This document shows positions 1 through 8,500 of a stretch of 23,499 bases of DNA, piece by piece. Made by a program: the position numbers and the translations under genes. The notes under the pieces are model-generated. The model had not been told where the DNA came from. It ran no database searches and saw only the letters and a program-made list of their open reading frames with translations. Position 1 is the first letter of the stretch. Each line of letters opens with the position of its first letter. The DNA is taken from contig JAYMTA010000868.1 in the NCBI GenBank assembly GCA_036897625.1, forward strand, positions 1 to 23,499, given 5' to 3'. The stretch comes from Pelargonium cotyledonis (lineage: Eukaryota; Streptophyta; Magnoliopsida; Geraniales; Geraniaceae).

Positions 1-830
1 CAGAGGGTGAGATTCCGTGGGGCGGGAGGGCCACAGACAGCGACACGTCCGCTGCGTCATAAATTGGTGCCTCTGAAAGGTGATGATTAGTAAGTGAAAC
101 TCAGCCCAAGTCTGAGCGAGTGGACCACAAACCAGCATGTGAGGCCGGGACCTGCGAATCCGGCGGCGGAGCTATTGATGGCCAGAGGGCAGAGATGTTG
201 CGGCTGCGGCGGAGCGTGACCAGACCGACGAAAACAGCCGGAGCTCAGGTAAAACCGAGCTGCAAATGTGGTGTTGCTGATGATATATTTGTTGCGGTAA
301 GCTGAAGACGTCCTCTAGAGCCGTTGGGGCCGGTGGTGACGAAGATGGAGCATCGATAACGGAGATGGAGGCTAGAGACCGAGCAGACAAAAGGTGGGCC
401 GTTGTGCAAGGAGGACGGCAAAGCCATAACAATGGCCGGAAGAAAGTGACTGCGAGGTTCCAGATCTGGACGACGGGAATCCCATAGCGGGAAGTCGGCG
501 ACGAGTTGGACCCATTTGAAGGAAGATCAAGTCCTTGAAAAGAGAACGATGAGTGAAGTCCGAAGCCGCCGGAAATTATGACTGGTGGAAAAAAAGAAAA
601 AAGGGAGGGGAAGGAGGTGAAAGAGGGAGGAGCAGAGAGGGCTCTCCGGTGGCTTCGGCAAAGCCGGCTGTGGAGGCGGATGTTTGAAGTTTTGAGAGAG
701 AGAGAGAGAGTCGACAAATACGTCGTATATCCTTCCAGTGGTGATCAAACTCAGCTCTTCTCACAATTTCAATCTGCGTTACCAATTAAGCCGCAGCCCG
801 TTTGACCCTCACCACACGGCCAAACATACA
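1..830. other. GC-rich stretch without a recognised gene
   Basis: The + strand is purine-rich and CpG-containing, unlike the AT-rich DNA that follows. The - strand has an open frame of 181 codons (717 to 172). Its translation is dominated by Ser, Leu and Pro and has no domain I recognise, so it may be open only because of base composition. The stretch ends where a CACTA-like terminal region starts, so it could be the interior or captured sequence of that element, or the 5' end of a gene running off the left edge on the - strand. I cannot choose between these. Confidence 0.3.
694..710. repeat. (GA)n microsatellite
   Basis: Pure GA dinucleotide run of about eight units inside the purine-rich stretch. 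On the - strand it reads (CT)n, as is common in plant 5' leaders. Confidence 0.85.
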
Positions 831-839
831 TATAAAAAA

Positions 840-992
840 AAAAGTTACAAACTGTAACAAAAATCTGTGATAAAATTTTTCGTCACAGTTCCATTATAAA
901 TTGTGACATAAATAATATTTTATATCACATTTTTTACGATCCAAACAATAACAAAAATATTATGTCACAAGTCGCTAGTTTTCTCATAGTAG
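840..992. mobile_element. terminal region of a CACTA (En/Spm) transposon
   Basis: The segment is packed with short direct and inverted variants of a TGTGAC/GTCACA unit: ctgtgata, cgtcacag, tgtgacat, tatcacat and tgtcacaagtcgc. It ends with ctagttttctcatagtag. Plant CACTA elements typically end in TTTTCTTGTAGTG after subterminal arrays of this kind. Here the last bases are degenerate (CATAGTAG rather than GTAGTG). The rest of the element would lie to the left, partly outside the window, so its transposase and 3-bp target duplication cannot be checked. Confidence 0.5.
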
Positions 993-1102
993 TATCGATC
1001 ACTACAAATATATGTGTGTAATATTTATCGCTTGATGCCTACACTTGCAATAATGTACAATTATCTATAAATAAATATTAATAGAACTAACACAGTAAAA
1101 TT

Positions 1103-1120
1103 AAGATACATTTTATTTTT
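1103..1120. repeat. 5' copy of LINE target-site duplication
   Basis: Eighteen bases (aagatacattttattttt) repeated exactly at 5473-5490. The first two A's of the 3' copy merge with the LINE poly(A) tail. The top-strand junction att/aag fits the TT/AA nick preference of L1 endonucleases. Confidence 0.85.
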
Positions 1121-1752
1121 TATAGTAATTTGGACAAGATATATCTTCCCCTTTCAGCTTTCTTTTCCGTCTAGGTAAGGGGTGATCACAACAATTAGTA
1201 CGATTCTCATAAGCTACCCATAGAAAGTACAAATGGTTACGATAACTATTTTATTTCAAATATATACTACATAAATACAATTTTAATTGATGTATATTAC
1301 TTAACATGAAATGTAAATGGAGCATATTGAATTAATTCATATAGTATTTTAAAAAGAGGTATGGCTTTCTTGTGAGTTTTCCTGAAACTAGGGGTTTTTT
1401 GGGTAGCTGTTCATATAAGTTTTTACGGCGCATTGCCGGTGGTGAGTGAAGGAGAGTGATTTTTTCCGGTCTAGGTGGAGAGACGGAAGCGGTAGGAGGG
1501 TGGCGATCTGTTGGAGAGTTATCAGATTGGAGATCTGGGGCGTACAAGTCGTTTGAGTAGCGGCGTTAGAGGCGATCGGGGAGGAGGTTGCGGAGAGTAG
1601 TTCGAGCAAACGACGGCGTAGGGGCGTACGTACGGCCTCTTGTTGCTGTGAAGGGAGCGGTGTTCGTGGAGGGGTAGCGAAGCAGAGAACGGGATACGTA
1701 GGTGGAAAGGGAGGATCGGCGGTGCGAAAGGGGTTGCGCAGTGGGCAGCGGC

Positions 1753-1765
1753 GGGGGGGGGGGGG
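1753..1765 (+). repeat. poly-G run in LINE leader
   Basis: Thirteen consecutive G's inside the GC-rich leader, just before the endonuclease start. Such runs are prone to slippage and to sequencing error, so the length is not reliable. Confidence 0.8.
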
Positions 1766-1834
1766 TATCGGGCGCGACAGGGTGGGGTTTCAGTTTTGTT
1801 TCTCTTTGTTTTGCGGCCCTGAGTGTGATTCCTT

Positions 1835-2980
1835 ATGGGGATTTTGGTTTGGAATTGTTGAGGGATCGGTAATGTGAGGGCTAGGGCGGTATTGAGTATG
1901 TTGGTCTGGGAGAAGAGGCCTTTGATGGTCCTACTCATAGAGACCAAATGTGGGAGACAGGAGATGGAGGTGGTAAGACGCATGCTAAATATGCCGGCGT
2001 GGTTCTCAAAGGACGCAAGGGGGCGTAGGGGGGCCTTAGCCTTATTTTGGGGTCGAGGGGTTAGGGTGAGGCTCTTGAGCTGGTCCAATCACCACATTGA
2101 TGTGTTCGTTAATATGAGGAAGTGGAGACAGTGGAGATTTACAGGTTATTATGGAGAGGCTGATTGGTTTCAGAGGCAAAACTCATGGGATCGAATCAGT
2201 CATCTGGCAACCCAGAGCACCTTACCGTGGTTATGTGCTGGGGATTTCAACGATTTAATGCATCAGAATGAGAAGAGGGGTGGGCGTGAGTACTTGGAGG
2301 CTCGTATCAGAGGGTTTACGAAGGCTATCAGGGACGCGGGTCTAATTGATTTGGGTTATTCGGGTTATGAGTTTACGTTGAGACGAGGGTCATGGAGCAA
2401 TGTTCTGATGGATGAGAGGTTGGAAAGAGCTTTTGGAAACAGGGACTGGGTGGAGGAGTATGGGACATGGAAGGCCCATCATCTGCCTTTCTATACATCG
2501 GACCATTGCCCGTTCTTGGTAGGCCCGGGGGCTGAAAACAAATGTGCCAATAGAAGAATCAGGTTTGAAAACAAGTGGTGCGAGGACAAGGGTTGCGAAC
2601 AGGTGAATAGATCGGCATGGTTGGGCCAGAGTATTCAAGATAGATTAACCAACTGTGGAAAGGCTCTGTGGAAGTGGGGAGCCCCAGCAGTGAAGAGCTT
2701 GGACAAGGAGGTTGTTGAACAAGAGAGATTGTTGGAGAGGCTCAGTTTGAGGACTGATACTTGGGGTCGTGATCTAGCTGATCAGGTGCGGAAGAAGTAC
2801 CTGGAGCGTCTTCACAAGCAAACGACCTATTGGAAGCAGAGAGCAAAAACCTATTGGTTGAGGAGTGGCGACAGTAACTCGAAGTTTTTCCATAGGCAAG
2901 CTTCAATTCGAAGGAAGATCAACTTGATATGGCGAATTAAGAACGCTAGGGGGTTTGGGTGCAAGGGACGAAAGAGGTAA
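1835..2980 (+). pseudogene. LINE ORF2, endonuclease domain (nonsense and frameshift)
   Basis: From ATG 1835 the frame reads MGILVWNC, stop, GIGNVRARAVL. This is the usual start of plant L1 ORF2 (a WNCRGLGN motif) with the Arg codon changed to TGA at 1859-1861. Downstream the apurinic-endonuclease signature is otherwise complete: ETK with the metal-binding Glu, TGYYG, GDFND, a DERLERAF version of the DRxL motif, and SDHCP at the C-terminal end. The enzyme would nick target DNA to prime reverse transcription. The frame shifts near 2950: the next segment (VWVQGTKEVRVTMKDFY) continues in another frame and begins the linker to the reverse transcriptase. The open part without the stop is 1874-2980. 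Confidence 0.85.
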
Positions 2981-4350
2981 GAGTGACAATGAAAGACTTC
3001 TACACAGAGCTGTTTCAAGTCAGGGCAGTGGTTGATACGGAGAGGATCACAGATTTAATCGAAGCACGGGTTTCTCAGGAGGACAATGAGTAGTTAGAGG
3101 CAGATTTTACAGCGTAGAGTTAAAGAAGGCTTTGGACTCCATGCATCCTAATAAGCCCCCGGGGTCTGATGGTTTTAACCCGGGTTTTTCCAGAAGTATT
3201 GGCATATTATAGTTCAGGATGTGATCAGGGCCTGTCTAGCAGTCCTCCAAGGGGGCAGGATACCTACAGAGATGAATGAGACAATGTTGGTCCTAATTCC
3301 GAAGAAGGAGCAACCCAATGTGGCAGAAGATTTTAGACCTATAGCCCTATTTAATGTAATCTATAAGATCATATCGAAGGCCATTGTGAATAGAATAAAA
3401 GAAAGTGATATCGGATAATCAAATATCTTTTCTTCCGAGACGCCTCATCACAGATAACATAAGCGTCGCAAATGAGCTTTTTCACTTTATCAGGCGACAC
3501 AAGAGTGGGGAGTGGGGAGCTTTGAAATTGGGCATCGCCAAAGCCTATGATAGTGTTGAGTGGGATTTTCTCAGGGCCATGATGCTGAAGTTGGGGTTTA
3601 GTGCTCTGTGGGTCTAGAAGGTCGATGCCTTTGACAAATACCTAGGGGTCCCAGACTATTGGGGTGGAAGCAGAGTGGAAATTTTTGATTACGTGGTTCA
3701 GCGAGTTTAGCCTCGTATATCCTCCTGGTCGGCCAAGGCCTTCTCGAAGGCCGAAAAGAAAGTACTCTTTAAGGCAGTGGCACAGGAGGTACCGGCTTAC
3801 TGTATGGGGGTATATCTTCTGTCGGTAACCACATGCAAGAGATTAGAATAGGACGTAAGCAAATTTTGGTGGAGTTCAGGTAAGGGATCGTCCCATGGTT
3901 TACATTGGAAATCTTGGAAGGCGTTAAGTCGGAGGAAGAGAAGTGGAGACCTGGGCTTTAGGGACATTCAGGCTTTCAATCTCGCGCTTTTGGGTAAGCA
4001 AGTATGGCACTTTGAACATTACCGAGATTCTTTTTTTAGTCGTCTCTTTAGGCACAGATATGTCCATGAGGGCTCGGTATTTCAGGCAGAGGTTTCCATA
4101 GGTGCTAGCTTTAATTGGAGAGGGTTCTGTAGCGCTCGCGATGCAATCAGATAAAACTGCGCTATACGGATTGGTGACGGTTTTGATACCAAAGCTTTGA
4201 TGGACCCATGGATGCCAGCTTATCCAGGGTTTATCCCGCGTGTGCGGGACTCGATGACAGGAGTGGTAAGGAATTCGGTCAGGGCAGTCGATTTTATGGA
4301 GTTCAAGAGACGGGAATGGAATAAAGTCAAGATCCGGCCGCTATTCTGAG
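2953..4350 (+). pseudogene. LINE ORF2, reverse transcriptase remnants (YADD block deleted)
   Basis: Reverse transcriptase pieces are recognisable in changing frames. PPGSDGFNPGF lies at about 3158, LIPKKEQPNVAEDFRPIALF follows within 3221-3418, and DNQISFLPRRLITDNI and KAYDSVEWDFL within 3405-3617. The first catalytic Asp, normally in a DMSKAYD-type motif, is replaced (LGIAKAYDS). After GFSALWV and a TAG at 3615-3617, the same frame resumes with KVDAFDKYLGVP, which belongs to the connection region after the palm. The fingers-palm part with the SRGLRQGDPLSP and FADD/YADD motifs is missing, roughly 170 residues by family expectation. Further in-frame stops occur at 3708 and near 3850 and 4152. 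The protein cannot be catalytic. Confidence 0.85.
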
Positions 4351-4420
4351 TATCTGGTTAGGGAGGGCGGCAAGTAGGGACACATGGTTTTGTCACCCTG
4401 ATAAGAAGGGCTACTACTCA

Positions 4421-4681
4421 GTGAGGAGTGGGTATTACATGATTAAGGCTCAATGGGATACAGAGCAGGATGAAGATACGGTATGGAAAGATTTGTGGGA
4501 TGCACAGGCACATGCCAAGGTTAAACACTGTATATGGAGAGCTTTGTCTGGTTGTCTTCTTGTGCGGGAACAACTGGTGAACCGGAGGGTGGATATCAAC
4601 TTAGAGTGCCTAAGGTGTAATGGGGGAGCGGAGACTACAGAGCATGCAATTCTTCATTGTACCTTTGCTTTGGGGGTGTAG
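4421..4681 (+). pseudogene. LINE ORF2, zf-RVT region
   Basis: The peptide runs from SVRSGYYMIKAQW through VKHCIWRALSGCLLVREQL to CLRCNGGAETTEHAILHC. It has the Cys and His spacing of the zf-RVT family found between reverse transcriptase and RNase H in plant L1 elements. The frame ends at a TAG (4679-4681) where the family usually has Trp (ALGV-stop-EKVG). A second Trp-to-TGA change follows near 4796 (YAG-stop-SLWKTRND). The RNase H part continues in this same frame. Confidence 0.8.
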
Positions 4682-4825
4682 GAGAAGGTGGGTTTACGGG
4701 TCCTGGCGGAAGGCTCCACCTCGGTTAGGGAGTTCTTGAGGTCAATGCAGGATAGGAAGAAGGGGGAATTATTAAAGCGAGTCTTGTATGCTGGGTGAAG
4801 CCTTTGGAAAACAAGGAATGACAGT

Positions 4826-5416
4826 GTGTGGAAGGACAAATGGACGTCGGTGGATGTTGTGCTTAGCCTGGGGATTAGGATGCGTACATCGTGGTTGGCA
4901 GCTAGGGAGGAGGAACCTAGGGCCAAGACTACAGTTCGTGTGAGAGAGAATTGGTGTCCCCCGAATCAGGGTTTCGTTAAGATAAACACGGATGGGGCTC
5001 TATTTGGTCATCAGGGCTATTCAGGAGGTGGTTGGATAGTCCAGGAGAGCATGGCCCGGGTGTTGGGAAAGGGCCGAGTTCGGTGGAATGGTGCCCCGGT
5101 CTCGGAGGCTGTAGAGGCGCGGGCAGTTCTTTCGGCTCTGAGTTGGGCGGCAGCCAAGGGTTGGAACCAGGTGATTGTTGAATCAGACTCCAAAGGAGTC
5201 GTAGACATACTAGCTTCGGGTGTGGCTAATCAGAGGAACGAGTTGGGTCTGTTGTACGCAGACATACTCTTGGAGGCCCAGAGGTTTAGGGTAGTTTGTT
5301 TTGAGTTTGTTAGGCGAGCCTGTAATCAGGCAGTCCACTACATAGCTAGATCATTTTTGAGTTGTAACTGTATGGAGGAGTGGTTAGGAGATATCCCTAA
5401 ATGGGGAACTCCGTGA
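4826..5416 (+). pseudogene. LINE ORF2, C-terminal RNase H domain
   Basis: The longest clean part of the LINE apart from the endonuclease. After WCPPNQGFVKINTDGALF, with the first catalytic Asp, come GGGWIVQ, SEAVEARAVLSALSWA with the catalytic Glu and IVESDSKGVVDIL with the second Asp. The C-terminal RRACNQAVHYIARSF corresponds to the family's final N..AH.LA motif, with the His shifted one place. This domain would degrade the RNA strand during retrotransposition. It ends with TGA at 5414-5416, about 50 bp before the poly(A) run, as expected for the 3' end of such an element. It is a fragment of ORF2, not a separate gene. Confidence 0.85.
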
Positions 5417-5472
5417 TATTGTACTCAAAGATTCCTGTCAGTAATGAAAGTTTTACTTTCTCGGTAAAAAAA

Positions 5473-5490
5473 AAGATACATTTTATTTTT
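5473..5490. repeat. 3' copy of LINE target-site duplication
   Basis: Exact repeat of 1103-1120 directly after the LINE poly(A). On the - strand it contains an AATAAA hexamer (5482-5487), so the duplication also copied a possible polyadenylation signal of the receptor kinase gene. Confidence 0.85.
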
Positions 5491-5516
5491 ATCAAAGGGC
5501 AGTAGAAAATGTTTGA

Positions 5517-5522
5517 TTTATT
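5517..5522 (-). terminator. polyadenylation signal candidate of receptor kinase
   Basis: An AATAAA on the - strand, 29 nt after the TAA stop of the receptor kinase gene and still on the gene side of the LINE. A second AATAAA lies in the target-site duplication at 5482-5487. Either would let the transcript end before reading into the LINE. Confidence 0.5.
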
Positions 5523-5550
5523 CTAAAGTCTATCTATTATCCCTCAAATA

Positions 5551-8500
5551 TTAAGAACCCACACTAATTGGATAGAGATCAAAATCAGAAGCTGAAGTAC
5601 CATCAATTGTATTCTGGAGCAGTCTACAGCTGTCACTGATCGTTTTCTCTTCTTCTTCTTCGTTGATCTTGAAATGCTTTTTCATTGCCATGAACTTCAT
5701 TTCTTCATTCAAAGCCCTTGAATCCGAAGCCAACTCGGGGACAATTGTCTTGCCTTCAAGCATACTCACAACCGAAGACATTGTAGGCCTTACCGATAGA
5801 GATATGTTCGTGCATAGAAGAGCTACGTTGATCATATCCATAGCTTCTTCTTCGTTGAATTCGGAACCCAATCTTGGATCAACTAGCTCCATTTGACTCC
5901 CATTTTCTTTCAAATTTGTTGCCTGCAAATGGTTCAAAGATCGTTACAATTTCATAACAGAAAATGCCAAGTGCACAAAGTTATCAGTAAAAAAAGAAAT
6001 ATAAATGTAAACTGTTGTAGACAGAAAAAATGTCTTGATACATTACTTTCAGTCTTTCAAGTAGGAGATGGAAGTTAGATATACCCAATCAAGAAGATTG
6101 AAACAATCCTCCTTTGAACCGCGAGTTGTGTTGCTTTTCCCGCTAACGATTTCTAGTGCAACGATTCCAAAACTATAAACATCTGCTTTATCAGTTAGAT
6201 AACCATGAAGAGCATATTCCGGTGCCATATATCCACTGCAAAATTATCATTAACATATTACTAGTGAACAATCAATATTGTTTTCAAACAAAAATCATGT
6301 CAATCGCTAGAGATTTTTGTTCTAGTTTTGTTACATATATTAAATTCATTTTATGTTTCATTTCTTTTTCATCTCAAAATTTTCCTAATACACTTCTCAA
6401 CACATTTTGCACCCAACTTGTAAAGACTTACAGTGTGCCTGCAATTCTGGTACTTATGTGTGTATTTTCCTCATCGTTAAGTTTTGCGAGACCGAAATCA
6501 GAAATCTTAGGGTTAAGATCCTTATCAAGAAGCACATTGGTAGCCTTAATATCTCTATGAACAATCTTCAATCTTGATTCTTCATGTAGATAAGCCAAAC
6601 CTCTTGCTATTCCTACACCAATCATGAGTCTTGTTGGCCACTCCAATTTCAACCTGTATTGTTCTGAGCCTATAAATCAGAAAACCAGCAAAATATTAGT
6701 TACATGAGACCGTACTAATCTAATATTGTTTAAAATAAATTTTGTTGTGATTGGATTAGAATTTATTTATCATGAGAATGAGTTTGGGTTTTCATTTTCA
6801 TTCCTTTAACAGGCCATTCCTTTGCGACATAGACGCACGTAAAACATGTAATGTAGGTCGTTTGGTTAGAAACTTACCAAACAAAGCGCGCGCAAGGCTG
6901 TTATTTTCCAAGTACTCGTATACTAGTAACAAGTGATCTTCCTCATTACAACAACCGTAGAGCTCGACAAGATTAGGATGTTGCAGAGCAGAAATCAAAC
7001 CAATTTCGGCCATAAACTCGCGATGTCCTTGCTTTGACTTGGAAGAGAGAATCTTTACAGCCATCATAGTGCCATCCGACAAAACGCCCTGGAAGGAAAA
7101 ATAAATACTTAGAAACTTCAAAAGGAATTATTTCAATTATAATAGCTTATACTCAATAAAACTAGCTAATAGAAAGCATAGTATGTTCTCTTAAAATACC
7201 TTGTATACAGGTCCAAAACCACCTTCCCCAATTTTATTAACCGCGTTGAAGTTGTTTGTTGCAGCTTTAATTTGCTTCAAGGTAAAGGAACCAGTTTCTT
7301 GGTCTACAAAATTATATACATGAAAATTTAAGAATTTTGACTGAAATACATATTAAATTGAGAAAGAAAATATGGGTTTATAATTATGACTGAAATACAT
7401 ATGTTTCTTGAATACCTTTTGCCATTGCATTTCTCTTCCCAATACAGCCTTTCCACCAAAAAAAAACACCCAAAACCAGCAAGATAAACGCCGCTACTGC
7501 AGCGGCGATTCCAACTATTTCTCCCGCTGGTAATAATGATGTCTCTTCATGCTCTAATGGAAGAGTGGACAAATTGAAAAAATAAAAATGAAAACCAGAA
7601 AAATTGTAAGTTCTTCGACAGATACAAATTGAACATATAATGTATTTGAGTCATAATTTCATCAATTTCTTTGTTACTATCAAGCTCAATGATGGGTGAT
7701 AATTTTGTGTTTCCTATTTTTCATGTGGGTTCAAAGTCCAATTGAGCAAAGGGTTAAAAAGGTTCACACATTTCAACTGAAATTAAAGCTCTAACTTTGT
7801 TAACTGTAACTTGAAATGACCATTCTACCCTTGTCAATTTTCGACTATATATTGTAATGGTAACTATATATATGATAAAGAAAATTTTACAGCAAGTCTT
7901 TCTATTGATGTTATCTATAGAATTTTTAAGTTCTACTTACCGGAAACAGCAGAAATAGCTGATATAAGAGGGCCATACATTCCTCGAGAAGGGACACTAG
8001 TTGTTCCTCTGCCTGCCCAATAGAATCGAATTTCCAAGACATTGTGAGTCACCTCAGCAGAGAAGGGTTTTATTATTGGTTTATTAAACCCGCCTGCTTC
8101 AGCCGCGATATTAAAATCCTTCTGCACCAGCTTTCCCTATACCAATATTCAAATAACAATGTGGGAATTCAAGTAGCTAGCTATGCACTTAATTCATACT
8201 TCTACCTAATCGAGATTAATTTGTCCGAAAAAATCATGTGAAAAATTTGTATTTGATAAAAATGTGAAACTTGTCGCAATCGAGTTTTCTAATGGTAATC
8301 TCTACAATGCCCTTTGTGCATTAAGTTTCATACATCAACCACTAAATTGTTCAATTTTGTTAGATATATAAGACTTAAGTCAATAAATTTGGAAGTAGCA
8401 CGCGCCATCCCAAACTAGATATAAAAAATGTAAAGTATCCTTTTATTTTACTAACCTGTATGAAGATATCAAAAATGCGCCTTCCTAGGCTACCATATGT

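Larger units (their letters stand above)
1121..5472 (+). mobile_element. decayed L1-clade LINE with RNase H domain
   Basis: A non-LTR retrotransposon of about 4.35 kb. In order it holds a 240-bp AT-rich 5' segment, a GC-rich leader (about 1361-1834), an apurinic endonuclease (1835-2950), partial reverse transcriptase (about 2953-4350), a zf-RVT zinc-binding region (4421-4681), RNase H (about 4940-5400) and a short poly(A) run (5466-5474). An 18-bp duplication brackets it, so the insertion can be read exactly. No gag-like ORF1 (DUF4283 plus CCHC knuckle) is present upstream of the endonuclease, where plant L1 elements carry it. ORF2 has several stops and at least four frame changes, and has lost the reverse transcriptase block with the catalytic YADD motif. 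It cannot mobilise itself. The bracketing repeat and domain order make the class assignment strong; the exact 5' end is less certain. Confidence 0.9.

Noticed and set aside
172..717. 181-codon open frame on the - strand
   Set aside because: Low-complexity Ser/Leu/Pro composition in pyrimidine-rich DNA, no domain or splice structure recognised, and overlapping open frames in other phases. Not enough to call a gene.
998..1010. gatcactacaaata, resembling a CACTA 5' terminus
   Set aside because: Only eight bases match and no subterminal repeats follow. Probably chance next to the better-supported end at 992.
1522..2088. 188-codon open frame on the - strand across the LINE leader
   Set aside because: Antisense to the LINE leader and endonuclease; it is open because of the GC-rich composition.
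6156..6560. 134-codon + strand open frame
   Set aside because: Lies across exons 21-22 and an intron of the receptor kinase on the opposite strand.
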